Positions 23,629-32,288 of a stretch of DNA of 64,000 nucleotides are shown here, piece by piece (position 1 is the first letter of the stretch; each line of letters opens with the position of its first letter). The stretch spans positions 868,001 to 932,000 of the forward strand of contig NZ_CP062231.1 of the NCBI RefSeq assembly GCF_024707525.1, read 5' to 3'. Position numbers and translations under genes: made by a program. A model generated the notes under the pieces. The model ran no database searches, was not told the DNA's origin, and saw nothing but the letters and a program-made list of their open reading frames with translations. The stretch is from Rhizobium sp. TH2. Its GTDB lineage: Bacteria > Pseudomonadota > Alphaproteobacteria > Rhizobiales > Rhizobiaceae.

Positions 23629-25125
23629 TCAGGCGGCAGTGTCGATGCAGATATATTTGAGTTCGGTGAAGGCCTCCATGCCGTGGCGCGAGCCTTCGCG
23701 GCCAAGGCCGGATTGCTTCCAGCCGCCGAAGGGGATCGGCCCGCCGGTGATCTTCACCCGGTTGACGGCGACCATACCATAGTCGAGCGCGCGCCCGAGC
23801 CGCATCTGACGAGCGCCATTCTCGGTCACGACATACGCGACGAGGCCGTATTCGGTGTCGTTGGCGCGAGCGACGACTTCGTCCTCGCTGTCGAATGCGG
23901 TGATTGCCGCGACCGGCCCAAACGTCTCCTCGCGCATGATCAATGCACTGTCGGGCACATCGGTCAGCAGCGTCGGCTCATAGAAGAGCGGACCGGCTGC
24001 ATGCCGCTTGCCGCCGGTCACCAGCCGTGCGCCATGGGCGATGGCATCGGTGACCTGTTCCTCGACCTTGGCGATCCCACGCTCGTGCATCAGCGGCCCG
24101 ATGTCGACACCGGGTTCGAGGCCGGGGCCGACCTTCAGCGCCGCAACGCGCTTGGCCAACCGTGCGGTAAACGCCTCGATGATGCCGCGCTGGACATAGA
24201 TGCGGTTGGCGGCGAGGCAATCCTGCCCCGACGTCGCGAACTTCGCATCGATCGTGATCTGCACGGCGCGGTCGATATCGGCATCGTCGAACACGATCAG
24301 TGGCGCGTGTCCGCCGAGTTCCATGACCAGCCGCTTCATCGTTGCCGCACTCTGTTCGGCGATCAGCTTGCCGATCTGGGTCGAACCGGTGAAGCTCATC
24401 GCCCGGACGCGGCTGTCGCGGCACATTTGCCCGACGATGGTTGCGGCGTCACCGGTCAGCACGTTGAAAACGCCCGCGGGCATGCCCGCGCGTTCGGCGA
24501 GTTCCGCCAGTGCCAGCGCCGATAGCGGCGTCTCGGAGGAGGGATGGGCAACCACGGTGCAGCCGGCGGCGAGTGCCGCCGCCGCCTTGCGCGTCAGCAT
24601 GGCGGAGGGAAAATTCCATGGCGTGACGAGGCCTGCGACGCCGATGGCCTGCCTGCGCACCATCATTTCGGCGCCGGGCAGGTGGCTGGTGACGCTCTCG
24701 GCATTCAAGCGCTTGCCTTCCTCGGCATACCATTCGACGAAGGAAGCGGCGTAATCGATCTCGCCGCGCGATTCATCGAGCGGCTTGCCCTGTTCAAGCG
24801 TCATGATCAGCGCCAGGTCTTCACGATGGGCAAGCATCAGTTCGTACCATTTGCGCAGGATTTTCGCCCGCTCCTGCGGTAGCAGGCCCTGCCATTTCGG
24901 AAAGGCGCGGCTCGCGGCATCGATCGTCGTTGTTACCTGATCGGCATCTACAGCCGCGACCCAGGCCAGCACCTTGCCGTTGGAGGGATCGGTAACCTCG
25001 AAACCCTTGCCTTCATTGCCGGCCAGCCAGCGACCATCGGCGTAGGCGAGGTTGCGCAGCAGGTGGCGGTCCTTGAGGCCCGCCAGGGCGTCATGAAAAT
25101 CGGCGCGCGCGAAAATGGCGGTCAT
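23629..25125 (-). CDS. doeC: Aldehyde dehydrogenase, likely aspartate-semialdehyde dehydrogenase
   Basis: 498 residues. Aldehyde dehydrogenase landmarks: VTPWNFPSAMLTRKAAAALA, FTGSTQIGKLI, catalytic Glu in MELGGHAPLIVF and catalytic Cys in SGQDCLAANRIYV. It resembles GabD-type succinate-semialdehyde dehydrogenase. In ectoine operons this gene (ssd/doeC) oxidises aspartate semialdehyde to aspartate, the last step. The ATG at 25125 has GAGGAGA upstream; 31 bases separate it from doeD. Confidence 0.85.
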   Translation of the reverse strand: MTAIFARADFHDALAGLKDRHLLRNLAYADGRWLAGNEGKGFEVTDPSNGKVLAWVAAVDADQVTTTIDAASRAFPKWQGLLPQERAKILRKWYELMLAHREDLALIMTLEQGKPLDESRGEIDYAASFVEWYAEEGKRLNAESVTSHLPGAEMMVRRQAIGVAGLVTPWNFPSAMLTRKAAAALAAGCTVVAHPSSETPLSALALAELAERAGMPAGVFNVLTGDAATIVGQMCRDSRVRAMSFTGSTQIGKLIAEQSAATMKRLVMELGGHAPLIVFDDADIDRAVQITIDAKFATSGQDCLAANRIYVQRGIIEAFTARLAKRVAALKVGPGLEPGVDIGPLMHERGIAKVEEQVTDAIAHGARLVTGGKRHAAGPLFYEPTLLTDVPDSALIMREETFGPVAAITAFDSEDEVVARANDTEYGLVAYVVTENGARQMRLGRALDYGMVAVNRVKITGGPIPFGGWKQSGLGREGSRHGMEAFTELKYICIDTAA

Positions 25126-25172
25126 TCCGGTCTCCTCGGTCTGGTCTGAACCCAAGTCTAGCCATTGTAGCC

Positions 25173-25247
25173 GGAGAAATTGTCTGTTCTGGCGCGCTGC
25201 TGTAGAGACTCTCTCTATATCCGAGCCAGGCCGCAGAGACTTTCTCC
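25173..25247 (-). promoter_or_regulatory. Three phased AsnC/Lrp-type boxes
   Basis: In the gap between asnC and doeC there are AGAGACTCTCTCT (25204-25216), AGAGACTTTCTCC (25235-25247) and, inverted, GGAGAAATTGTCT (25173-25185). Starts are exactly 31 bp apart, three helical turns. Lrp/AsnC proteins bind as octamers to phased sites, so these are good candidates for the adjacent AsnC protein acting on doeC-doeD-adh. Confidence 0.5.
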
Positions 25248-25249
25248 GT

Positions 25250-25732
25250 TCACGCCTGATCCGGCAGCAGCCCGGCCAGCGGCTGTGCCACTTCCTCCTT
25301 GATAGTCTTGGTGACGATATAGGTGAAGTAGCGCTCGATGCCGATCTCGCGGTCGAGCAGCCCATCGACGAAGCGCTGGTAGGTGTCGATATCCGGCGTC
25401 ATGACCTTCAGCACATAATCGACGCCGCCGCCGACCGACCAGCAGGCGACGACCTCGTCGAGCGCTGAAATCACTCGCTCGAAACGATCGAAATCCGCCT
25501 GGCGGTGGTTGGCGAGCGTCACTTCCATCAGCACGGTGGCAACAGGCGCGATCTTCCGGAGGTTGAGATGCGCGTGGTAACCACTGACGATGCCCGCCTT
25601 CTCCAGCTTCTGCAACCGCATCCAGCAGGGGGTCGGTGACAGGCCCACCTTCTCCGCAAGCGCGAGCTTGGTGATCCGGCCGTCGCGCTGGATGGCGTCC
25701 AGGATCCTGAGGTCGACGGCATCGAGTTTCAT
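25250..25732 (-). CDS. doeX: Lrp/AsnC regulator of ectoine catabolism
   Basis: 160 residues: N-terminal HTH (LDAVDLRILDAIQRDGRITK, then SPTPCWMRLQKLE) and the C-terminal RAM domain (VGGGVDYVLKVMTPDIDTYQ). An AsnC gene beside ssd and atf is a fixed part of ectoine-degradation clusters (AsnC or DoeX), where it activates catabolic genes and senses diaminobutyrate derivatives. A TTGACA-N17-CAATGT promoter reads toward it from 25802. Confidence 0.8.
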   Translation of the reverse strand: MKLDAVDLRILDAIQRDGRITKLALAEKVGLSPTPCWMRLQKLEKAGIVSGYHAHLNLRKIAPVATVLMEVTLANHRQADFDRFERVISALDEVVACWSVGGGVDYVLKVMTPDIDTYQRFVDGLLDREIGIERYFTYIVTKTIKEEVAQPLAGLLPDQA

Positions 25733-25750
25733 GGTTTCACCAGTCCGGAT

Positions 25751-25840
25751 TCATGACAAATTGTGTGCGCGGACATTGGAAGAGTAAATTTCGGTTGTCA
25801 ATTGTACTGGTTTTGGTAGCTGTATAATCATGACAAATTG
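25751..25840. promoter_or_regulatory. Two EnuR-type sites between asnC and enuR
   Basis: TCATGACAAATTG occurs exactly at 25751-25763 and 25828-25840. The second copy contains the enuR start codon (ATG at 25830) and the first lies between the asnC promoter and its ATG. Related inverted copies precede ehuA (27249-27286). Their placement suggests that EnuR controls itself and both flanking operons. Confidence 0.55.
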
Positions 25841-27215
25841 GCAACCCGATCCGACCCTCCTTCGCCGCCCGGCCTATCTCTCGCTCGCCGAGCAGATCGC
25901 CCGCGCCATTCAGGATGGCATCCTGCCGAGTGGAGCCCGCCTTCCTCCACACCGGATGATGGCCGATAGCCTGAAACTCTCGGTTCAGACGGTGAGCCGC
26001 GCTTATGACGACCTGATCCGCCGTGGGCTGATATCGGGCGAGATCGGTCGCGGCACCTTCGTTCAGACGCTCAGGAAGGAACCAGAGCCGCCCTATCTGC
26101 CGGAAAGGCTGGGCGAACTCATCGACCTCTCGATCCTGAAGCCCGCCTGCGACCAGTATCATCTCGAGAAGATGCGGGAAGCATTCGGCTGGCTGGCGGA
26201 GAACCTGCCCGCGAGTTCGGCCCTGTCTTTCCGCCCGAATGTCGTCTTCCCCCGGCACCGCGTTGCGGCCGCCGAATGGCTCGCGCGCTGCGGGCTCGAC
26301 GTGTCCCCGCTCAATATCAGCGTCACCAACGGCGCGACCTCGGGCATGACCACGGCTCTGATGAGCGTGGCTCCACCGGGCTCTACAGTCGTGGTCGAGG
26401 CGATCAGCCATCACACCCTGGTGCCGCTTTCGACCTATCTCGGCCTCCATCTCGAAGGTGTGTCCATCGACGAACAGGGCATGCTGCCGGAAGCGCTCGA
26501 AGCCGCCTGCCGCAAGGGCAATGTCCGCGCCGTCTTCCTGCAGCCGACCGTGATCAATCCGATGGCAGCGATGATGGGCGCGGAGCGTCGCGAGGCGCTG
26601 GCCGAGGTCGCCCGCCGGCACGACCTCGCGATCATCGAGAACGACATTCTCGGCCCTTTGGTTGAGAATCGTCCGCCGCCGATGGCCGCCATTGCGCCCG
26701 AGCGGACGCTCTACATCACCAGCTTCACCAAGATCACCGTGCCTGGCCTGCGCATCGGCTACCTCGCTGCGCCCGACCGCTATGTAGCAGCCGTCGCCAA
26801 CCGGCACTTGGTCTCCAACTGGATGGCGACACCCTCGATTGCCGAGATTGCCACCAAGTGGGTTGGTGATGGCACGGCGATGGAGCTGGTTGGCTGGCAA
26901 CGCCGTGCGCTCGCGGTCCGGCATGCCATCGCGGCGGAAACACTCGCCGGGCTCGATTACCGCGATCATCCGCAGAGCCTGCATGTCTGGCTGCCGCTGA
27001 CCGGCGCGCATACCGAAGAAGGCTTCGTGTCCCAGGCGCGGCTCCGGGGCGTGGCGATCGCGCCGGGCAGTTCCTTCCGCACCAGCGGCGAGACCTGGCA
27101 TCCCGCCGTACGCATCTCTCTCGGCTCAACGACCGAGGTGGAACTGAAGACTGGATTGGGGATTGTAGCTTCGTTGAGCGTTGCCGATCCTGAAGCCCTG
27201 CTGCTCGCTATTTAA
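25830..27215 (+). CDS. enuR: MocR/GntR regulator of ectoine utilisation
   Basis: 461 residues. It has an N-terminal GntR winged helix (YLSLAEQIARAIQDGILPSG, then MADSLKLSVQTVSRAYDDL) joined to a class I aminotransferase-like domain with the PLP-lysine region YITSFTKITVPGLRIGYL. This is MocR architecture. In ectoine clusters EnuR is a repressor that carries PLP and releases DNA when acetyl-diaminobutyrate or diaminobutyrate binds. A TATAAT lies at 25823-25828, only one base before the ATG, so either that box is not used or a later start is. Confidence 0.85.
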   Translation: MTNWQPDPTLLRRPAYLSLAEQIARAIQDGILPSGARLPPHRMMADSLKLSVQTVSRAYDDLIRRGLISGEIGRGTFVQTLRKEPEPPYLPERLGELIDLSILKPACDQYHLEKMREAFGWLAENLPASSALSFRPNVVFPRHRVAAAEWLARCGLDVSPLNISVTNGATSGMTTALMSVAPPGSTVVVEAISHHTLVPLSTYLGLHLEGVSIDEQGMLPEALEAACRKGNVRAVFLQPTVINPMAAMMGAERREALAEVARRHDLAIIENDILGPLVENRPPPMAAIAPERTLYITSFTKITVPGLRIGYLAAPDRYVAAVANRHLVSNWMATPSIAEIATKWVGDGTAMELVGWQRRALAVRHAIAAETLAGLDYRDHPQSLHVWLPLTGAHTEEGFVSQARLRGVAIAPGSSFRTSGETWHPAVRISLGSTTEVELKTGLGIVASLSVADPEALLLAI

Positions 27216-27248
27216 GGCGATATGTCCCCGTTCTGGGCAGGTTCAGAA

Positions 27249-27300
27249 AAATTGTCATGATATTATTTTGTTAATTGACATGATTTCGGATCAGGATAAT
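27249..27300 (+). promoter_or_regulatory. ehu/eut operon promoter with EnuR-type sites
   Basis: AAATTGTCATGAT (27249-27261) and AATTGACATGATTT (27273-27286) are inverted copies of the TCATGACAAATT motif. The second overlaps TTGACA at 27275-27280. TAATCG at 27297-27302 gives a 16-base spacer. Binding at the second site would cover the -35 region, consistent with repression. Confidence 0.55.
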
Positions 27301-27338
27301 CGTTAGGGCATCGCTTGTCTCAACAGGGAGAGACATGA

Positions 27339-28124
27339 ATGCCAGAGCCCATCATCCGCATCGACAATATCGTCAAACGCTACGGTCCGCTGACCGTGCT
27401 CGATGGCTTGTCGATCGACGTGATGCCCGGCGAGAAGCTGGCGCTGATCGGTCCGTCCGGTTCCGGCAAGACGACGATCCTGCGCATCCTCATGACGCTC
27501 GAGAGCATTTCCGGCGGCCATATCGAGGTCGAGGGAGAACAGCTTTATCACATGCCCAAGGGCGGTCAGCTGGTGCCCGCCGACGAAAGGCACCTGCAGA
27601 AAATGCGGTCCAAGATCGGCATGGTCTTCCAGCATTTCAATCTCTTTCCGCACAAGACCGTGCTCGACAATGTCACGCTCGCCCCGATCCTGACCAAAGG
27701 CATCGCGCGGCCGGCAGCCGAAAAGCGGGCGATGGAGCTGCTCGACATGGTCGGCATGGCCGACAAGGCCAAGCATGTGCCGGCGCAGCTCTCGGGCGGG
27801 CAAAAGCAGCGCGCGGCGATCGCCCGCGCCTTGGCGCTCTCGCCCCGCATCATGCTGTTCGACGAGGTGACCTCGGCGCTCGATCCGGAACTCGTCGAGG
27901 AAGTGCTCAACGTCATGAAGAAGCTGGCCGCCGAGACCGACATGACCATGCTTCTTGTCACCCACGAAATGGGCTTTGCCCGCGATTTTGCCGACCGGAT
28001 ACTGTTCTTCGATCGCGGCAAAATCGTCGAGGAAGGCAAGCCGGACGAGATTTTCAGCAATCCCAAACAGGAACGGACGCAAACCTTCCTGCGCAAGATC
28101 ATAGCGGCAGGGCACCGCGTCTGA
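27339..28124 (+). CDS. ehuA: Ectoine ABC importer ATPase
   Basis: 261 residues. Walker A GPSGSGKTT, Q-loop FQHFNLFPHKTVLDNV, signature LSGGQKQRAAIARAL, Walker B IMLFDEVTSALDP and switch His in LLVTHEMGF. It belongs to the polar amino-acid transporter class (HisP/GlnQ), the type that EhuA belongs to in Sinorhizobium. It is the first gene of a nine-gene run in the order ehuABCD-eutABC-doeAB. Confidence 0.85.
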   Translation: MPEPIIRIDNIVKRYGPLTVLDGLSIDVMPGEKLALIGPSGSGKTTILRILMTLESISGGHIEVEGEQLYHMPKGGQLVPADERHLQKMRSKIGMVFQHFNLFPHKTVLDNVTLAPILTKGIARPAAEKRAMELLDMVGMADKAKHVPAQLSGGQKQRAAIARALALSPRIMLFDEVTSALDPELVEEVLNVMKKLAAETDMTMLLVTHEMGFARDFADRILFFDRGKIVEEGKPDEIFSNPKQERTQTFLRKIIAAGHRV

Positions 28125-28182
28125 GCGTTACGCGAGGGCATGCTCCAACAACAACAGGTTAAATCCTCAGAGGAGACGAACT

Positions 28183-29034
28183 ATGAAATTATCCAGCATC
28201 ATCAAATCAGTGGCAGGCGCCTCCACGCTTGCTGTCATGCTCGCGGCGGCGCCGGTGTCGGCCGACGAGAACAAGCTTCAGGAACTCAAGGACCAGGGCT
28301 TCGCACGCGTCGCCATCGCCAACGAGCCGCCGTTCACCGCAGTCGCGGCGGATGGCAAGGTTTCGGGCGCCGCTCCGGATGTCGCACGCGAAGTGTTCAA
28401 GCGCCTCGGTATCAACGAGATCGTCGCATCGATCTCCGAATATGGCGCGATGATCCCCGGCCTTCAGGCCCATCGTCACGATGTCATCACCGCCGGCCTG
28501 TTCATGAAGCCGGAGCGTTGCGCGGCCGTCGCCTATTCCGAGCCGATCCTCTGCGATGCCGAAGCACTGCTGGTCAAGAAGGGCAATCCGCTCGGCTTCA
28601 AGAGCTACGCTGACATCGCCAAGAACCCCGATGCGAAAATCGGCGCGCCGGGCGGCGGCACCGAAGAGAAGCTGGCGCTCGACGCCGGCGTGCCGCGCGA
28701 TCGCGTCATCGTCGTGCCGGATGGCCAGAGCGGCCTGAAGATGCTGCAGGATGGCCGTATCGACGCCTATTCGCTGCCGGTGCTGTCGATCAACGACCTC
28801 GTGAAGAAGGCCAACGATCCGAACCTCGAAGTCATCGCTCCTGTCGTTGGCGCGCCGGTCTATTGCGATGGCGCGGCCTTCCACAAGGATGACGTGGCGC
28901 TACGCGACGCCTTCGATGTCGAACTGAAGAAGCTCAAGGAATCCGGCGAATTCGCCAAGATCATCGAGCCCTACGGTTTCTCGGCGGCTGCTGCCATGTC
29001 GACCTCGCGCGACAAGCTGTGTGCTGCGAAGTAG
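28183..29034 (+). CDS. ehuB: Ectoine/hydroxyectoine-binding protein
   Basis: 283 residues with a Sec signal (MKLSSIIKSVAGAS...PVSA-DE). Family 3 solute-binding fold: VAIANEPPFTAVAADGKVSG, then AGLFMKPERCAAVAYSEPIL. EhuB of S. meliloti binds ectoine and 5-hydroxyectoine in the periplasm using aromatic residues; aromatic positions here were not compared in detail. A rhizobial mosaic repeat follows the gene. Confidence 0.85.
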   Translation: MKLSSIIKSVAGASTLAVMLAAAPVSADENKLQELKDQGFARVAIANEPPFTAVAADGKVSGAAPDVAREVFKRLGINEIVASISEYGAMIPGLQAHRHDVITAGLFMKPERCAAVAYSEPILCDAEALLVKKGNPLGFKSYADIAKNPDAKIGAPGGGTEEKLALDAGVPRDRVIVVPDGQSGLKMLQDGRIDAYSLPVLSINDLVKKANDPNLEVIAPVVGAPVYCDGAAFHKDDVALRDAFDVELKKLKESGEFAKIIEPYGFSAAAAMSTSRDKLCAAK

Positions 29035-29046
29035 TGTGGTTGGGAT

Positions 29047-29167
29047 GCCCCTCATCTGCCTGCCAGCATCTTCTCCCCGCACGCGGGGAGAAGGGACTTG
29101 CGGCACCGGCAACGCCTCTAGCGTCCCCTCGCCCCGTTCTTACGGGGAGAGGGCTAGGGTGAGGGGC
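29047..29167. repeat. RIME-type palindromic repeat between ehuB and ehuC
   Basis: The element is bounded by GCCCCTCA (29047-29054) and TGAGGGGC (29160-29167). It contains two strong hairpins: TTCTCCCCG/CGGGGAGAA (29071-29079, 29084-29092) and CCCCGT/ACGGGG (29132-29137, 29142-29147), each with a 4-base loop. This matches the rhizobial intergenic mosaic element pattern. It could lower ehuCD expression relative to ehuAB. Confidence 0.75.
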
Positions 29168-29190
29168 AATCTTCAAAACGGAACGAGCGC

Positions 29191-29850
29191 ATGATCGACT
29201 GGTCCGGCTATATAGGCCTCATTCTGCAGGGCGCTCTGGTGACGCTCGAGCTGACCGTCATGGGTTCCGCCCTGGCGCTGGTCATGGCGTTCATTGCCGG
29301 GCTCGGCCGATTGTCCCGTTTCTTCGCCATCCGGGCGCTTGCCACCACCTATATCGAGTTCTTCCGCGGCACCTCGATTTTCGTCCAGCTCTTCTGGGTC
29401 TATTTCGTGCTGCCCTTTGCCGGCGTGACGCTGACGCCGATGCAGGCCGGCGTCCTCGCCCTTGGCCTCAATGTCGGGGCTTATGGTGCTGAAGTTGTGC
29501 GCGGCGCCATCAAATCCGTGCCGCGTGAACAGTTCGAGGCCTGTATCGCCGTCAACCTCTCACGCTTCCAGCGCATGCGCTATATCATCCTGCCGCAGGC
29601 GCTGCCGCTGATGCTGCCGACCTTCTGCAACAACGCGATCGAGCTTCTGAAGGGCACTGCGGTCGTGTCGCTGATCTCGCTCACCGACATGACCTTCCAG
29701 GCTCAGGTCGTGCGCGCCCAGACCGGCAGCACGCTGATCCCGTTCGGCACGATCCTGATCCTCTATTTCGCGATGTCCTGGACCATCTCCTTCTTCATGC
29801 GCCGGCTGGAGCGCCGTGTGACCCGAAACCTCGATGGCGTGAGGGCTTAA
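29191..29850 (+). CDS. ehuC: Ectoine ABC importer permease
   Basis: 219 residues with about five membrane segments, HisM/GlnP type (IEFFRGTSIFVQLFWVYFVL; coupling region ACIAVNLSRFQRMRYIILPQ). It pairs with the next gene as the two inner-membrane subunits of the importer. Confidence 0.85.
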   Translation: MIDWSGYIGLILQGALVTLELTVMGSALALVMAFIAGLGRLSRFFAIRALATTYIEFFRGTSIFVQLFWVYFVLPFAGVTLTPMQAGVLALGLNVGAYGAEVVRGAIKSVPREQFEACIAVNLSRFQRMRYIILPQALPLMLPTFCNNAIELLKGTAVVSLISLTDMTFQAQVVRAQTGSTLIPFGTILILYFAMSWTISFFMRRLERRVTRNLDGVRA

Positions 29851-29853
29851 GTG

Positions 29854-30513
29854 ATGGAGTGGGATTGGGCATTCGTCTGGCAGATCATGCCGACCCTGCT
29901 TCAGGGGTTGAAGATAACCATCATCGCCAGCGTGCTCGGCGCGATCGTTGCCGCGATCGTTGGCCTGGTGTTCGCCATCCTGCGCCGCTCGCCGGTAGCT
30001 GTCGTGTCGAAAACGACGGGCTTCGTGGTCGAATTCATTCGCGGCACGCCGCTGCTGGTGCAGCTCTACTTCATCTTTTACGTGCTTCCCGACATCGGCA
30101 TCCGCCTGCCGGCGCTCGTGGCGGGCGTTATTGGCCTCGGCCTGCACTACGGCACCTATGCCGCCGAAGTTTATCGCTCCGGCATCGAGAACGTGCCGCG
30201 CGGTCAGTGGGAGGCGGCGAAGGCGGCCAACCTCACGACACGCCAGACCTGGATCCACGTGATCCTGCCACAGGCGATCCCGCCGATGATCCCGGCGCTC
30301 GCCAATTACCTGATCGCCATGTTCAAGGAAACGCCGCTGCTCTCGGCGATCACCGTGCTCGAACTGATGAACCAGGCGAAAAGCGTCGCCAATTCGAGTT
30401 ACCGTTACATCGAGCCGATGACCCTGGTCGGTATCTTCTTCCTCGTCATGAGCCTGATCTCGGTCGTCTTCCTGCGCTGGCTCGAGGAACGCTTTGCCCG
30501 GAGGTACAACTGA
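29854..30513 (+). CDS. ehuD: Ectoine ABC importer permease
   Basis: 219 residues from the ATG at 29854; a GTG at 29851 is also possible. HisM-type permease: EFIRGTPLLVQLYFIFYVLP and EAAKAANLTTRQTWIHVILP. It starts immediately after ehuC and overlaps eutA by one base (TGATG). Confidence 0.85.
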   Translation: MEWDWAFVWQIMPTLLQGLKITIIASVLGAIVAAIVGLVFAILRRSPVAVVSKTTGFVVEFIRGTPLLVQLYFIFYVLPDIGIRLPALVAGVIGLGLHYGTYAAEVYRSGIENVPRGQWEAAKAANLTTRQTWIHVILPQAIPPMIPALANYLIAMFKETPLLSAITVLELMNQAKSVANSSYRYIEPMTLVGIFFLVMSLISVVFLRWLEERFARRYN

Positions 30514-31292
30514 TGATCCGCGATATCGAAATCGGCGTGGCCTCGCGTGCGCCAAAGCTCGACAACCGGCCGCTCAAGAAGCGCATCGGGCTCGTCATCC
30601 TCGCCACCGACCACACGACCGAGCCGGATTTCGCCCGCATGGTTGCGAGCCCGGATATCGGCATTTATGTCAGCCGCATCCATTACGCCAACCCGACGAC
30701 GCCGGAAAATCTCCGCGCCATGCAGCCGTCGCTGACCACGGGCGCGGGGCTGATCCTGCCCGCCGAGCCGCTCGATGCGATCATGTATTCCTGCACCTCT
30801 GCCTCCGTGGTGATCGGCGACGACGAAGTGACAGCGGCGATCCGCAAGGCCAAGCCCGGCGTGAATGTCGTGACACCGACCGCGGCTGCGGTGCTTGGTC
30901 TCAAGGCTTTCGGCGCACGCAATATCAGCGTGCTCACGCCCTATACAATCGAGACCAGCCGACCGATGGCGGATTATTTCTCCGGCCTCGGTTTCGGCAT
31001 CGACCGCTTCACCTGCCTCGACATGACCGACGACCGCGAGATGGCGCGCGTGGCGCCTTCGGAGATCGTCGCCTTCGCCAAGGAGGCGTTCGATCCGGAA
31101 TCCGATGCGCTGTTCATTTCCTGCACAGCGTTGCGCGCGGCAAGCGTGGCAGCAGAAATCGAACAGGCGATCGGCAAGCCCGTGGTGACGAGCAATCTCG
31201 CGACCGCCTGGCAGTGCCTGCGGCTCTGCGGCGATCAGGCGTCTCGTCCGGAACTCGGCCGCCTGATGACAATGCAAGTGCCCGGGGTCTGA
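30513..31292 (+). CDS. eutA: EutA, Asp/Glu-racemase-fold protein of hydroxyectoine breakdown
   Basis: 259 residues. The maleate isomerase/Asp-Glu racemase fold has a Cys in each half: Cys94 in MYSCTSASVV and Cys204 in FISCTALRAA. EutA, EutB and EutC are thought to convert 5-hydroxyectoine to ectoine; the exact chemistry of EutA is not settled in the literature I know. It starts by overlapping ehuD. Confidence 0.8.
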   Translation: MIRDIEIGVASRAPKLDNRPLKKRIGLVILATDHTTEPDFARMVASPDIGIYVSRIHYANPTTPENLRAMQPSLTTGAGLILPAEPLDAIMYSCTSASVVIGDDEVTAAIRKAKPGVNVVTPTAAAVLGLKAFGARNISVLTPYTIETSRPMADYFSGLGFGIDRFTCLDMTDDREMARVAPSEIVAFAKEAFDPESDALFISCTALRAASVAAEIEQAIGKPVVTSNLATAWQCLRLCGDQASRPELGRLMTMQVPGV

Positions 31293-31295
31293 CCG

Positions 31296-32288
31296 ATGTC
31301 TGCCGAACGTCATGTCAGCCTCGATGATATCCGTGCAGCGGCCGCCCGGGTTTCCGGCCATGTGCTGCGGACGCCGATGGCCCAGTCGGCAAGCCTGTCC
31401 GCGCTGTGCGGCGTGCCGGTCCATCTCAAGCTCGAAAGCCACCAGCGCACCGGTGCCTTCAAGCTTCGAGGCGCCACCAATGCCATGCTGACGCTATCGG
31501 CGGACCAGCGGAAGCATGGCGTGGTGGCGGCCTCGACCGGCAATCACGGCCGGGCGCTGGCCTATGCTGCCCGCTCTGTGGGGTCGAAGGCCACGATCTG
31601 CATGTCGAGCCTGGTTCCGCAAAACAAGGTGGATGAGGTGCGGCGGCTTGGCGCCGAGGTCAGGATATCGGGCAGGTCGCAGGACGAGGCGCAGATAGAG
31701 GTCGATCGTCTCGTTGCCGAAGAAGGGCTGATCATGGTGCCGCCTTTCGACAATGCGGCTGTGATCGCCGGGCAGGGCACGATTGGCCTGGAATTGGTCG
31801 AGGATCTGCCGGACCTGGAGATGGTGCTGGTACAGGTCTCCGGAGGCGGTCTTGCTTCCGGCATCGCGGCTGCGGTCAAGGCGCTCAAGCCGGGTGTAAA
31901 GATCATCGGCCTGACCATGGATCGCGGCGCCGCGATGAAGCTGAGCATTGCCGCCGGCCGTCCGGTCGAGGTCGAGGAATATCCGAGCCTTGCGGATTCG
32001 CTCGGCGGCGGCATCGGGCTCGACAACAAGCTGACTTTTTCGATGTGCCAGACCTTGCTCGATGACATTATACTGGTGACCGAGGCCGAGATCGCAGCCG
32101 GCATCCGCCATGCTTACGAGCAGGAGCGCGAGGTGCTGGAAGGTGCCGGCGCCATTGGCATCGCGGCGCTGGTCGCCGGCAATGCCAGACTCTCAGGCCC
32201 CACAGCGGTCATCCTCTCCGGCCGCAACATCGATATGCGCCTGCACCGCCACATCATCAACGGCGGCGAATTGGAGGACGCGCCATGA
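31296..32288 (+). CDS. eutB: EutB, threonine-dehydratase-like PLP enzyme
   Basis: 330 residues, fold type II PLP enzyme. Lys56 in HQRTGAFKLRGATNAM is the Schiff-base lysine, ASTGNHGRALAYAA binds the substrate carboxylate, and VSGGGLASGIA binds the PLP phosphate. It lacks a regulatory ACT domain, as expected for EutB. Proposed to dehydrate a hydroxylated intermediate in the 5-hydroxyectoine branch. The stop overlaps eutC by ATGA. Confidence 0.85.
   Translation: MSAERHVSLDDIRAAAARVSGHVLRTPMAQSASLSALCGVPVHLKLESHQRTGAFKLRGATNAMLTLSADQRKHGVVAASTGNHGRALAYAARSVGSKATICMSSLVPQNKVDEVRRLGAEVRISGRSQDEAQIEVDRLVAEEGLIMVPPFDNAAVIAGQGTIGLELVEDLPDLEMVLVQVSGGGLASGIAAAVKALKPGVKIIGLTMDRGAAMKLSIAAGRPVEVEEYPSLADSLGGGIGLDNKLTFSMCQTLLDDIILVTEAEIAAGIRHAYEQEREVLEGAGAIGIAALVAGNARLSGPTAVILSGRNIDMRLHRHIINGGELEDAP

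Noticed and set aside
21696..23660. A 654-codon plus-strand frame across the alcohol dehydrogenase and aminotransferase
   Set aside because: Antisense to two genes with intact catalytic motifs on the minus strand.
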